Positions 1 to 9,927 of a stretch of 64,000 nt of DNA are shown one piece after another (position 1 is the stretch's first letter; each line of letters opens with the position of its first letter). This DNA is from Procambarus clarkii (taxonomy: Eukaryota; Arthropoda; Malacostraca; Decapoda; Cambaridae): assembly GCF_040958095.1 (NCBI RefSeq), contig NC_091214.1, forward strand, positions 6,088,087 to 6,152,086. The letters are read 5' to 3'. The notes beneath the pieces were generated by a model that searched no databases, was not told the DNA's origin, and saw only the letters and a program-made list of their open reading frames with translations. The translations under genes and the position numbers were made by a program.

Positions 1-1328
1 ACGAAAAAGCAAATATTATTATAATAGGAGTTATATATAGGCCACCAAATTTAGACAGAATGGAAGCAAAGCTTCTATGGATGAAATATCTAGAGCATCT
101 AGATCTAACAGTATTTATGTCATGGATGACTTTAATTTTAGTGGAATAAACTGGGTGAACAAAACAGGGAATAATGAAGCAGAAGACTTCCTAGAATTAA
201 TTGACGATGGCTTTCTTATGCAACATATTTAGGAACCAACGCGGGGAAATAATATTTTAGATTTAGTGTTAACTAACAGGGAAACACAAATTAAGGAGAT
301 GGAAATAGGGAGTGAGCTAGGGAACAGTGATCATAAAGAAATCAGATTTAGCATTGAATGGAATAGATCTATAGGAGAAAATTCTGTTAAAGTGCCTGAT
401 TTTCGAAAAGCTGATTTCAATAGCCTATGGATTTTTTGGGGTCAAAATGATTGGAATGTCTTGGGGATGGGCTGTGGGCTAGACGTGAACCCAGCGACAG
501 GCGACGTAAAACGGGATTTCGATGTGGATTCAAAATATAACCTATTTAAAAATATTCTAAGCAAAGCCCAGGAACGTAGTATACCATATAAATTCGTAGT
601 GCATCTAGTGCATTATAAAAACACATTCACTCAGGCATACAAGAAGGTGATACGAGTCATTATTGACAAGAATTGTAAACCTTGCAGTGAAATGCGTCCG
701 GTCATTTATTATAACAACACTCGTAAAGCTTTCCTCATTATTTGAAATGACATGTCTGAGGTGTATTAACGCAGTAATAATGTACTAGGTGTACTGATGC
801 ACTAACTATCAATACAAATGCAGCACTGGAGACTGAGCTCTGACATATATATACTATATTGGAGATACCACGAATACATTAAGTTTACACTTCATTTGCA
901 AGACGGAATATTAATATTAATGAGTATTAAGCAACATTATTCTCAATACCACAACACCATCCTGAATCGCCATCACATAGTGAAAGATAAAACAGTAATC
1001 ATTCGGATTACTGGAAGATACGGCCAATTTTTTTATGAATGATACTCAAACACCAGTAAATGTAACTGATATCAACACGAGCGAGGCAGATTTTGAAAGA
1101 GAAATTGACAATATGCCCATGCACTCAGCCCCAGGTCCAGACTCATGGAATTCAATATTTATAAAGAAATGCAAAGTGCCAGTAGCACAGGCACTCAGTA
1201 TAGTGTGGAGGAAGAGCTTGGACACAGGGGAGATACCAGATGCGCTTAAAGCAGCAGACATTGCCCATCTACACAAGGGTGGTAGCAAAGCACTGGCACA
1301 AAGAATTATAGACCAGTTGCACTAACGT
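1..1328 (+). pseudogene. Family A LINE, block I: endonuclease end and RT start (broken)
   Basis: The 5' part of a non-LTR retrotransposon ORF2. Visible in pieces are GVIYRPPNLD (from 28), DDFNFSGINW in another frame (about 126-155), and the endonuclease end LGNSDHKEIRFSI, whose SDH is typical of APE-type endonucleases. At least one frameshift (near 120) and an in-frame TAG (near 229) break it. From 1035 the RT N-terminus is readable: SAPGPDSWNS, then SLDTGEIPDALKAADIAHLHKGGS. The chain stops at 1328, where a reversed C1 element is inserted, and resumes at 5784. RT style fits the Jockey/CR1-like superfamily; clade not assigned. Between about 560 and 1034 the connecting region is too decayed to read as a domain. 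Confidence 0.82.
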
Positions 1329-1629
1329 ACAATACAATACAATACAATTTTATTTAGGTAAGGTACATACATACAATAAATATTTACAAGGATTGTTTAA
1401 CTTATAGGTATAGCTAGTACATACAATGCCTAAAGCCACTATTACGCAAAGCGTTTCGGGCATGATAAACTTAAATGACAAGCTTAATACTAATTGAGCA
1501 TAATGAGTAGAATGAAAACAAGAAATGAAAACATAGATGAAAAAGCAGCACAAATACAATTATGTCGACAAACAGCGCTCTTTAAAGAAAAAAAACAGAC
1601 ATTGGTTGACAATAGAAGGGTAAGGTAGG

Positions 1630-4561
1630 TTACAGGGAATTTATTAGGTATAGCTTCGCTTTTAACTTAAACTGGTTGAGAGAGGTACAGTCTTTAACAT
1701 GGTTGGGAAGGTCATTCCACATTCTGGGCCCCTTGATTTGTAGAGCATTTCTAGTTTGATTAAGTCGTACTCTAGGAATATCAAAACTGTATTTATTTCT
1801 GGTGTGATGCTCATGGGTTCTGATACAACCTTCTATGAAGCTTTTGAGATCAGGATTGGCATTATAGTTTAGCGTTTTATATATGTATAATACACATGAG
1901 AGAATGTGCAGTGACTTAATGTCTAACATATTCAGAGATTTAAGTAGGGGTACCGAGTGATGTCTGGGGCCAGAATTGGATATTGTCCTAATAGCAGCTT
2001 TGTGTTGAGTAATTAGAGGACGTAAGTGATTTTGGGTAGTAGAGCCCCAAGCACAAATACCATAGTTGAGATATGGATAGATAAGGGAGTAATAGAGAGT
2101 CACCAGGGCAGGGCGTGGTACATAATATCTGATCTTAGAAAGAATGCCCACAGTTTTTGAAACTTTTTTTGATATGTTTAGAATGTGTCCCTGGAAATTA
2201 AGCTTGTGGTCAATGAGAATGCCAAGGAATTTGCCATCTAATTTGTTACAAATTTGGGTATTGTTTATTTTGAGATTTATTTGATTAGAGGATTTATTGC
2301 CAAACAGAATATAAAAGGTTTTGTCAATGTTAAGGGTGAGTTTGTTGGCAGTTAGCCACAGATGGACTTTATTTAGCTCAGTATTTACTGTGGCATTTAG
2401 AGCAAGGGGATCAGGACTGGAGTAAATGAAGGTTGTGTCGTCAGCAAATAGAATTGGTTTGAGGTGTTGGGAGGCATTTGGAAGGTCATTAATGTAGATG
2501 AGAAAGAGGAGAGGGCCAAGTATGCTGCCCTGGGGAACACCAATGTTGATGGGTAGGGTGGGAGAAATTGTGTTATTCACAGAAACATATTGGAGCCTGT
2601 CAGTAAGGTAGGATTTGAGGTATTGTAGGGAGTGTCCTCTGACTCCATAATGATGTAATTTAAGAAGAAGGTTTTGGTGGTTGACAGTGTCAAAAGCTTT
2701 ACGCAGGTCCACAAACAACCCAACAGAGAACTCATTTTTATCAAGAGCTGTATGAATCGAGTTAAGCATACTAATAAGTGCATCGTTAGTGCTTTTTTTG
2801 GGTCTGAAGCCATATTGGCAAGGGCTAAGTATATTGAGTTTGGCTAGATAAGAGTAAAGCTGCTTATAGATTAGTTTTTCAAAAATTTTTGACAAGTTTG
2901 GCAGGATAGATATAGGTCTGTAGTTGTTAACATCTGTGAGATTACCACATTTGTGGACAGGCTTTTTTTAGAATATCTGGGAAGGTTTGGAGTTCAAGTG
3001 ACTTGTTGAAGAGCAAAGCAATAGCAGGGGCTAAAGATCTGGAGGCTTTTTTGTAAATTAAAGTTGGTATCTCCTCAAGGGCACCAGACTTGGTTTTAAG
3101 GGAAAGGATTATCTCATTGACGTCAGTGGAATTAATAGGCTTTAGGTACAGAGACTCTGGATAGTTACCTGAAAGATAGTCATTAATGTCTGTACTGGAA
3201 GATGGAATATCATTTGCAAGGGATGAACCAATGGAAGAGAAGAACCTATTGAACTCAGTAGCAGAATCAGAGGCTGAAAGCTGACCATCGTTATTAGACA
3301 GGAGAGTCGGTTTGTTATTTAAAGACTTCTTTGATCCCAATATTTGAGAAATTGTTCTCCAAGTTTGTTTAATGTTGCTCTTTATTTGGGTAAATTTATC
3401 TTCGTAGTATTTAGTTTTGGCTCGTCTAATTATCTTAGACAGCAATAATGAGTAATTCTTTGAGAATTCTTTGGAGACAATTCCTAACCTATACTTCTTC
3501 TCAAGGTCATGTTTTTTATTAATAGATTTAAGTATTCCCTTTGTAAGCCAGGGATTGTTAAGCCTTTTGGTTGTGACTTGTTTTGTAAGCATAGGACAGT
3601 GGGTATTATAAAGGCTAAGAGTTTTTTGAAGAAAAGATTGTACTGCAAGGTTGATGTCCACTATGTTACCTAACTCGGACTCCCAGTTGACATTATCAGC
3701 AGCAGTTATAAAATTGTCTATAGCAGTTTCATTGTGTAGTCTAAAACGTATCACTCTTGACTCAAGAGGTGGTTTGCTAATGTTAGTTAAGAGAAATGTG
3801 GGGTAATGATCTGTAGTGCTATCGGTGATTATACCTGAAGTAAGCGGAGAGGTTATGTTTGTCCAGATGTGATCGAGCGTCGTGGCAGTGCTATCAGTGA
3901 TTCTAGTAGGTCTAGTGATTAAGGGTATGAGGAAGCAGGAATTCATACAGTTGAGGAAGCTAACAGCAGTGGGGTGTTCAGGCTCGCAGAGGTCAATATT
4001 AAAGTCCCCTGCGATAATTAGGTGGTTTTTGTTCAGTCTGTTATCAAGTATTAGATTTCTAAGGTTTGAGTTGAATTCGGACACATCAGTGTTAGGAATT
4101 CTATAAACTGCGCCCACAGTCAGGACAGACTCGGCACCCTTGACTCTGAAGCTGGCGAAGATATACTCCCCATAGCAGTCTCTGGTTCTAATTTCTTTTA
4201 AGCATGTTAGTTCTTGGTGGTAGTAAAGAGCAGTGCCACCACCTCTCTGAATTTGACGACAGTTGTGAATTGCTGAGTAGTTAGGCATGTTAAAGAGCTG
4301 AGTAGTATCCTCTTTCAACCATGTTTCAGTAAGTATAATAAAAGAGAATTTGTTGTCAATAGCTTCAATCAAGGCACTAACATCATCGAAGTGTTTACCT
4401 AGGGATCTAACGTTCAAATTGATTACAGAGATATTGTGATTATGAGTTAATACATTGTTTACATCATGTGCTGCAAAATATCTGCAATTTAGATCATTAA
4501 AGTGATAATTGTCATAGATAGTGGATAAGAGGTTAAGTTCAGGGTCTATACTTGTCTGCAT
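1630..4561 (-). pseudogene. C1 ORF2 endonuclease-reverse transcriptase, frameshifted
   Basis: An APE endonuclease followed by RT; would nick target DNA and copy element RNA. Start chosen at the ATG at 4559-4561 (MQTSIDPEL) by homology to LINE C. The frame is open upstream to 4669, but that part is hydrophobic and looks like translated spacer. Endonuclease signs: NLNVRSLGKHFDD, ILTETWL, AGDFNIDL, DHIWTN, TTDHYPTF. RT signs: VDLRKAFD, GVPQGSILGP, FADDTTF. Compared with the + copy, 11 bases (around gagagtaacgc) are missing near 2965, just before the RT core. This shifts the frame, so 2942-4561 and 1630-2895 read separately. Not functional as it stands. Confidence 0.9.
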
Positions 4562-5208
4562 AAAAAAAGCTGATTGCAGGAAAAAAGGGAAGAAAGGCAA
4601 ATAACAAGGTAGAAATAAGCTATAAAATAGGGAAAAAGATGTACACAATACAGAACAAAGCAAACTCAAAAGGGGCTTACAGGGGTATAATGGAGTAAGG
4701 GAGTATGGCTAGGCTAGGCAACCTAGGTAATAAATGAGATTAACGAGAAAACATATAAACATGGACTATACAAAACACAAGATATAGATATACAAAACAA
4801 AAATATAAACAAGACTAAGCAATACAAAAACAAATTGAGCAAAAATGAAAAATGAGGTAGATTGCTTACAAGTACTCTCAGGTACACTGTAAGTAACAAT
4901 TTGCAATTTGAGATACAGGCAAAGCCAGGGGTACAATGGAGTAAGGGAGCATGGCAAGGCTAGGCAACCTAGGTAATAAATGGAATCAAAGAAAAGTTGA
5001 ATAATAAGCATAGGCAAATTTAAGCTAATGATTATTAACTATAAATAGTTCAGTTATGACTGTATAATTAATAAGACCTGAAGAACTATTTATGCACTCA
5101 ATTAAAAAATTTCAGTAAATGACTAGTTAAGAGTAAGTTAAAAATTAAGTCAGAAAATGAAACAATGAGACTTAGGAAACCTAGCCCCACTAGTTGACAG
5201 GGGGTTAA

Positions 5209-5783
5209 TTAAGTTAATTCACTGGGAGTGATAATGAGCTGAGACAGACCACATTGGGAGAGGAAAGCGTTGAGGTTCTCTTCTTTAGTAATAGTGAACA
5301 TTTTGCCCTCTGCGGTTTTTCTCACCTTAATCAGTCCATCTCTAACGAAGCACTGATGAATCGCATCTGGGTTTTTTTGACGGATTTGACGCAGGCGGTA
5401 GAGGAGGTGCTGTCTGTTCCTAGTCAAGCACTCGTTGATGTATAATCCCGTCCGTTGGGCTACAGCTGTCCGGACTAGATTGGATTTCGTGAAATGGGAA
5501 GACAGCTTCAGGCGAATTTTCCGTTGGTTTTGACTTGATGGATTCTTTTTGCCTACTCTGTAGGCAGCAATAACGTCAGATTTGTTTAGAATGAGCTGCA
5601 ATTTGTCTTTTATGAGATCCAGAGCTATTTCGACACAGTTTTCACCATCATGTTCCACAGGTAAATCTTGGGACGACACTATAACAGAGTCTAGCAGCTT
5701 TTGCTGGTCTTGTTCATCCTGGGAGACAGAACGCTGGGCTGAAAATGTACTGATACATGCAGTCATTTTGTGACTCATAATAA
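5209..5783 (-). pseudogene. C1 ORF1, FP25K-like nucleic-acid-binding protein, N-terminus lost
   Basis: Encodes the C-terminal half of a LINE ORF1 protein, presumably an RNA chaperone of the retrotransposon particle. Readable are LLDSVIVSSQDLP, AYRVGKK, a basic IRLKL strand, YINECLTRNRQ and CFVRDGLIKVRKT. This series matches the Baculo_FP-like domain found in many arthropod LINE ORF1s. The coiled-coil N-terminus present in the complete LINE C ORF1 (13332-14369) is missing because the element is 5' truncated at 5783. The reading frame stays open past 5783 into flanking antisense family A up to 5877; those extra residues are not LINE ORF1. Confidence 0.8.
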
Positions 5784-7251
5784 AACGTCTCTCATAATAA
5801 AAGTATTTGAAAGAGTGATCAGGAGTCAAGTCACTAGATTCATGGAAACCAATGACCTCCACAATATAAGCCAACATTGATTTAGAGCTGGGAGATCATG
5901 CCTCTCACAGCTACTTGGCCACTATATCAAAATCACTGAGGAAAAACATGACGCGGATGTCGTATACACCAATTTTGCAAAGGCATTCGACAAATGTGAC
6001 CATGGAGTGATTGCACACAAAATGGGGTCAATGGGTATAATTGGTAAAGTCGGACGCTGAATACTCAATTTCCTGTCGAACAGAACACAAAGAGTAACAG
6101 TCAATCAAGTAAAATCGAGTCCGAGCGCAGTTAAAAGCTCTGTACCTCAAGGTACAGTCCTTGCACCACTGTTGTTCCTTATTCTCATATCAGATATAGA
6201 CAAAACACAAGTCACAGCTTCGTGTCATCCTTTGCAGATGATACAAAAATCAGCATGAAAATTACCTCTGCCGAAGACATTGATAAACTACAAACAGATA
6301 TTAACAAAGTTTTCGATTGGGCAGCAGAAAATAATATGATGTTAACGGTGATAAATTCCAGGTACTCAGATACGGCAAAAATGAGGATCCTAAACATAAT
6401 ACAGGGTGCAAAACACAATCGAATCTGCTCATAGTAGGAAAACAGCATGTCAAGGATTTGGGAATAATGATGTCCGACGACCTAACGTTTAGGGAGCATA
6501 ACCAAGCAAGTATTGCGTCAGCCAGAAAAATGATAGGATGGATTACGAGAACCTTCAAGACCAGAGATCCCATCACAATGGTTGTACTCAAATTTGAAGT
6601 ACAAATGGTTGTACTTCAAATCACTTGTGTTGTCCCGTCTTGAGCACTGCTCAGTACTCACTTCCCCCTTCAGAGCAGGAGAGATTGCTGAAATTGAGGG
6701 AATACAGAGAACATATACGGCACGCATAGACGAGATTAAGCACCTAAATTATCGTCTCAACGCTCTCCAAATTTACTCACTAGAAAGGAGACGAGAGAGA
6801 TACCAAATAATATACACATGGAAAATAGTGGAAGGACAGGTCCCAAATCTGCACAGTAAAATAGCAACGTACTGGAATGAACGACATGGAAGAAAATGCA
6901 GAAGAGAACCAGTGAAGAGCAGAGGTGCCATGGGCACAATCAGAGAACACTGTATGAATCAGAGGTCAGAGAATCAGCACAATCAGAGGTCCACGGTTGT
7001 TCAACGTCCTACCTCTTCAAGAGGAAACTAGATTGTTTCCTTCAAGGAGTGCTGGACCAACCGGACTGTGGGCCGCTCACAAGTCAAGTCTGGCCCCGGC
7101 TGGGCTTGAGGAGTAGAACTCCCAGAACCCCATCAACCAGGTATCAAGTTAAGCTGCTAGATTTAAGACCTGCCCGAAACTCAATGCGTACAAGGCTTTA
7201 CAAGAATCATCAATGCTATGTACTTTCTTGTGTATATATATAAATAAATAA
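5784..7251 (+). pseudogene. Family A LINE, block I: RT core to 3' end (broken)
   Basis: Continues from 1328. Fragments read RSCLSQLLGHYIKITEEKHDADVVYTNFAKAFDKCDHGVI (the residue before the first catalytic aspartate position is altered: YTNFAKAFD where LDFAKAFD is usual), then SVPQGTVLAPL and SFADDTKISMKI near 6220-6260. Stops and shifts interrupt every domain. The C-terminal region runs to about 7200, followed by an AT-rich end with taaataaataaata. A small private duplication near 6955-6990 (repeating atcagaggtc) is not in blocks II or III. Confidence 0.82.
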
Positions 7252-7387
7252 ATATGTTAGATTTCAAAAATTCGAACACAGAAATCACAATAGCGTGATG
7301 CATCAAATGAACAAAGGCCGTGACGGGGATTCGAACCTACGTCCGAGAGAATCCCAGACGCTGCCTTAATCGACTAAGCTACATGGT
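7252..7387 (-). mobile_element. tRNA-derived SINE, block I
   Basis: On the minus strand there is a tRNA-like head with an A-box-like TAGCTTAGTCG (plus 7371-7381) and a perfect B box GGTTCGAATCC (plus 7327-7337). The body follows to an AT-rich end abutting the family A tail. The acceptor stem pairs only partly, so this is a Pol III promoter-bearing SINE head, not a tRNA gene. It is at the same place in blocks II and III, so it predates the block duplication. Confidence 0.72.
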
Positions 7388-7502
7388 TAAAAGAATTGCC
7401 ATTCCCCCATACACCCTGTCACTAAGCTACCTCATCGCCTTTACTTCATTCGTTATATTACCTGCTTATTACCTGTAGCAGTTCTTTATATTACTGGAGT
7501 CT
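7388..7502. other. Spacer between SINE and CR1 insertion, no gene seen
   Basis: Unique-looking pyrimidine-rich sequence conserved in blocks II and III. No ORF or motif is supported. Confidence 0.5.
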
Positions 7503-7832
7503 ATTACTATTACTGGTTGGGCCCCGTTTAGATTATGTAGTTCGGTTTTGGTCGCCGTGCTCTGGAGTGGATATAGATTCACTTGAACGTGGCCAGCGTA
7601 CGCTGACAGAGTTAGTTCCCCAAATTAGAGGTCTTTCATGTGAAGATAGATTGGCAGGGCTTGGATGCATTCACTGGAGGGGCGAAGAGTTGGGGGTGAC
7701 ATGATGGAGGTTTGCAGGTGGATGAATGGACATAACAAGGGGGATGTTAATAGGATATTAAATAGGAGCTGTCTCGTATGGGCCAATAGGCCTTCTGCAG
7801 TTACCTTTGTTCTTATGTTCTTATGTTCTTAT
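7503..7832 (+). mobile_element. CR1 LINE 3' fragment, private to block I
   Basis: A 5'-truncated CR1 insertion of 330 bp. TSD gagtct lies at 7497-7502 and 7833-7838; block II (33365) has the empty site. It holds the end of CR1 ORF2 in broken frames (homologous to RPHLDYAVQFWSPY, then DINSLERFQRR) and the CR1 3' UTR. It ends in tandem octamers ttcttatg, the tail form characteristic of the CR1 clade. No function expected. Confidence 0.87.
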
Positions 7833-7838
7833 GAGTCT

Positions 7839-8146
7839 TTTTATCCAGTATTTTTTTTTATATAATTTTAAAATAAGCTTTTTAGACTTACTGGAGTCTT
7901 ACTTACTACAGTAAGTCTTGAAGACTTACTGGATATAGTATATAAATGAAGGTACACCCAATTCAAAGTTGTAGTGAAAAGAAACAGTAATAAAAAATAA
8001 AAATGCAGAAATAAAAATACTTTTTGATCTGAAACTTTTATTTTAGGTAATATTTTTTTTACACATAAGATGATCCCAAATCATTCACTGAGCATCCACT
8101 ATTTTACACTTTCCGCTTCTTATTGTTTCGAGGAAACACTTCATCA
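7839..8146. other. Spacer with a 10-bp inverted repeat
   Basis: AT-rich spacer conserved in blocks II and III. Arms agacttactg (7884-7893) and cagtaagtct (7909-7918) form an inverted repeat with a 15-base loop. Further actta/taagt repeats surround it. No coding sign. Confidence 0.5.
8061..8141 (+). repeat. Source arm of a local inverted duplication
   Basis: The reverse complement of these 81 bases is found at 8418-8495 (78 bases; one aag of an aagaag lost). Blocks II and III have only this source copy. Confidence 0.9.
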
Positions 8147-8841
8147 TCAAACTTCACTAACATGTCGTGGAATTGATGCCTTTTTCACTTTCTGCTTCTT
8201 GTTGCTCGCTTTGGCTTTGACTTTGGCCTTGATTAGCTTTATCATTAAAGTGCACCAACATCTCTTCATATTTGAAAATTGACTAAATCTTTTCTCACAC
8301 TCTTCACACCTGTGAGATCACCTGTATGCACTCTTACACGTTTCTTATTTTCACGAAGACTGTAACTTTTGCCACAATCTTTACACTTATGAAGTTCATC
8401 CTTCAAATGTAGTAGGTAAGTGTTTCCTCGAAACAATAAGCGGAAAGTGTAAAATAGTGGATGCTCAGTGAATGATTTGGGATCATCTTATGTGTTTTTT
8501 CATATTGTGACGGTGTTTGAACTTTTTCGCACACTCAGGACACTCGTGAGGTTTATCATCTGAATGTACTAACAAGTGTTGTTTCAAACTTGCAGGGGAC
8601 TTGAACTTTTTTGCACACTCAGAACACTCGTAAGGCCTATATCATCAGTATGTACTAAAAGGTGTTTTCTCAAAGTTCCAGGGCCCTTAAATTTTTTTGC
8701 ACACTCAGAACACTCGTAAGGCCTATCATCAGAATGTACTAACAAGTGTTGTTTCAAATTGCTACGGTACCTGAATTTTCTTGAGCACTCGAGACACTCG
8801 TGAGGCTTATCAACAGTACGAATCATTACATTGGTTTCCAT
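8147..8841 (-). pseudogene. C2H2 zinc-finger ORF, block I copy, broken
   Basis: Homologous to the open frame at 52985-53596. The start METNVMIRTVDKPHECLEC and the first two fingers (HX3H form) are intact. Two extra bases near 8640 (cctatatcatc for cctatcatc) then shift the frame. A 78-base inverted copy of 8061-8141 lies inside the fourth finger (8418-8495). The 3' part also lacks four bases near 8310 and has a 12-base insertion near 8215. At least three separate lesions make this a pseudogene. Confidence 0.85.
8418..8495 (-). repeat. Inverted copy of 8061-8141 inserted in zinc finger
   Basis: Interrupts the zinc-finger pseudogene between caaatgtagta and tttttcat; the empty form is visible near 33942 and 53240. 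Length, orientation and closeness to the source point to a replication template switch rather than a transposon. Confidence 0.88.
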
Positions 8842-9025
8842 ATCTCCAAGTTAATATGAAAGCGATTATGTTCCCGTAAGCTCAGGAATTGTTCAATATC
8901 TCGTGCAGATGATGATTCACAATAACGTGGCTGAAGAAATCTTGACCAAACTACACACCATAAGATGAGACGACGAAGTTTCTGCCCGTCCTGGACCGTT
9001 ATGAAGTCGCTAGTGAAGAGGACAT
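8842..9025. other. Sequence 5' of the zinc-finger ORF, ending in a TSD
   Basis: Conserved in blocks II (34293-34470) and III (53597-53780). It may hold the 5' UTR or intron edge of the zinc-finger gene; no promoter element is clear. Its last bases, gaagaggacat (9015-9025), recur at 15094-15104 as the TSD of the Z insertion. Confidence 0.55.
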
Positions 9026-9412
9026 GATGATGAAGATTAAGCCACCCAAAAGGTGGCACGGGCATGAATAGCCCGTAAGTGGTGGCCATTTTAAGCCATT
9101 ACCAGTATCAAGAGCTGATACTGGAGATCTGTGGAGGTGCGAATGCACCCTGCATGATGGGAGATGTCTCCCTTGTGAATGTGTTAAGATGAAGATGAAG
9201 CCACCCAATAGGTGGCACGGGCATGAATTGGTAAGTGGTGGCCCTTTTGGGCCATCACCAGTATCAATAGATGATACTGGAGATCTGTGGAGGTGCGACT
9301 GCACCCAGCGTGACGGGAGATGTCTCCCGTGTTTTAAACAGATGAAGAAGATGAAGATGAAGCCACCCAAAAGATGGCACGGGCATGAATAGCTCGTAAG
9401 TGGTGGCTCTTT
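9026..9412 (-). mobile_element. Z repeat, first part (SINE-like tandem monomers)
   Basis: Monomers of about 157 bp begin near 9026, 9187 and 9343. Each holds a perfect 9-bp hairpin (ccagtatca / tgatactgg, at 9102-9124 and 9258-9280) and a gggaga/tctccc short palindrome. On the minus strand the array ends in (ATCTTC)-like repeats. It is flanked as a whole (9026-15093) by the 11-bp TSD gaagaggacat, and blocks II and III have the empty site. TSD length and tail suggest LINE-driven retroposition. I see no tRNA A or B box, so the class is uncertain. Confidence 0.7.
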
Positions 9413-9927
9413 ATTTATTTATTTATTTATTTATGCATATACAAGAATGTACATAAGGAATGTGAGGATACAATTATGGTAATTACAGTCTTGTAAAGCC
9501 ACTAGCACGCGCAGCGTTTCGGGCAGGTCCTTAATCTAAGAAAATTTTAAGGAGGTAAATACTTGCAAAATTTATAGACAAAAAAATGATAACAGATTAC
9601 ATGGAATGAAAAAAAAAAAAAAAAAGATGAGAGAAAATTATAGGTACAGTATATTAAAGCACATAGGTAGCTATGATTGATTGCAATGACAGCTTAAAAT
9701 GGTAGTTGACAACAAATTGGTAGGCACAATACAGCAGAAACAATATAAGATTGATTGCAATGACAGCTTGAATGGTAGTTGACAAAAATTGGTAGTCACA
9801 ATACAGCATATGGCTAGCACATAAAAGAAGACAGCAATGAACACAATGATAAGGTTTGATATTACATAAAAATTAGGAGATTGGGTACCACTAGGTACAG
9901 AGCAAATTTAAAGCTCAGTGTAGGAAA

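Larger units (their letters stand above)
1329..5783 (-). mobile_element. C1 LINE, reversed, inserted in family A (5' truncated)
   Basis: The insertion splits family A. The uninterrupted sequence in block II (near 31670) reads gcactaacgtctctc; here aacgt occurs at 1324-1328 and again at 5784-5788, a 5-bp TSD. On the minus strand the order is truncated ORF1, spacer, ORF2, 3' UTR, an AATAAA-containing end and a short (ATTGT)n tail at 1329-1350. The spacer (about 4670-5208) holds a second imperfect copy of a roughly 64-bp stretch (4681-4742 and 4927-4990), whereas the + copy at 27549 has one. A non-autonomous relic of a FP25K-ORF1 LINE. Confidence 0.9.

Noticed and set aside
5784..5877. N-terminal extension of C1 ORF1
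   Set aside because: The frame is open but lies beyond the TSD in antisense family A sequence.
7318..7387. A functional tRNA gene on the minus strand
   Set aside because: A and B boxes are present but the acceptor stem pairs poorly, no normal anticodon stem-loop can be drawn, and a SINE body follows. It is repeated with the host block.
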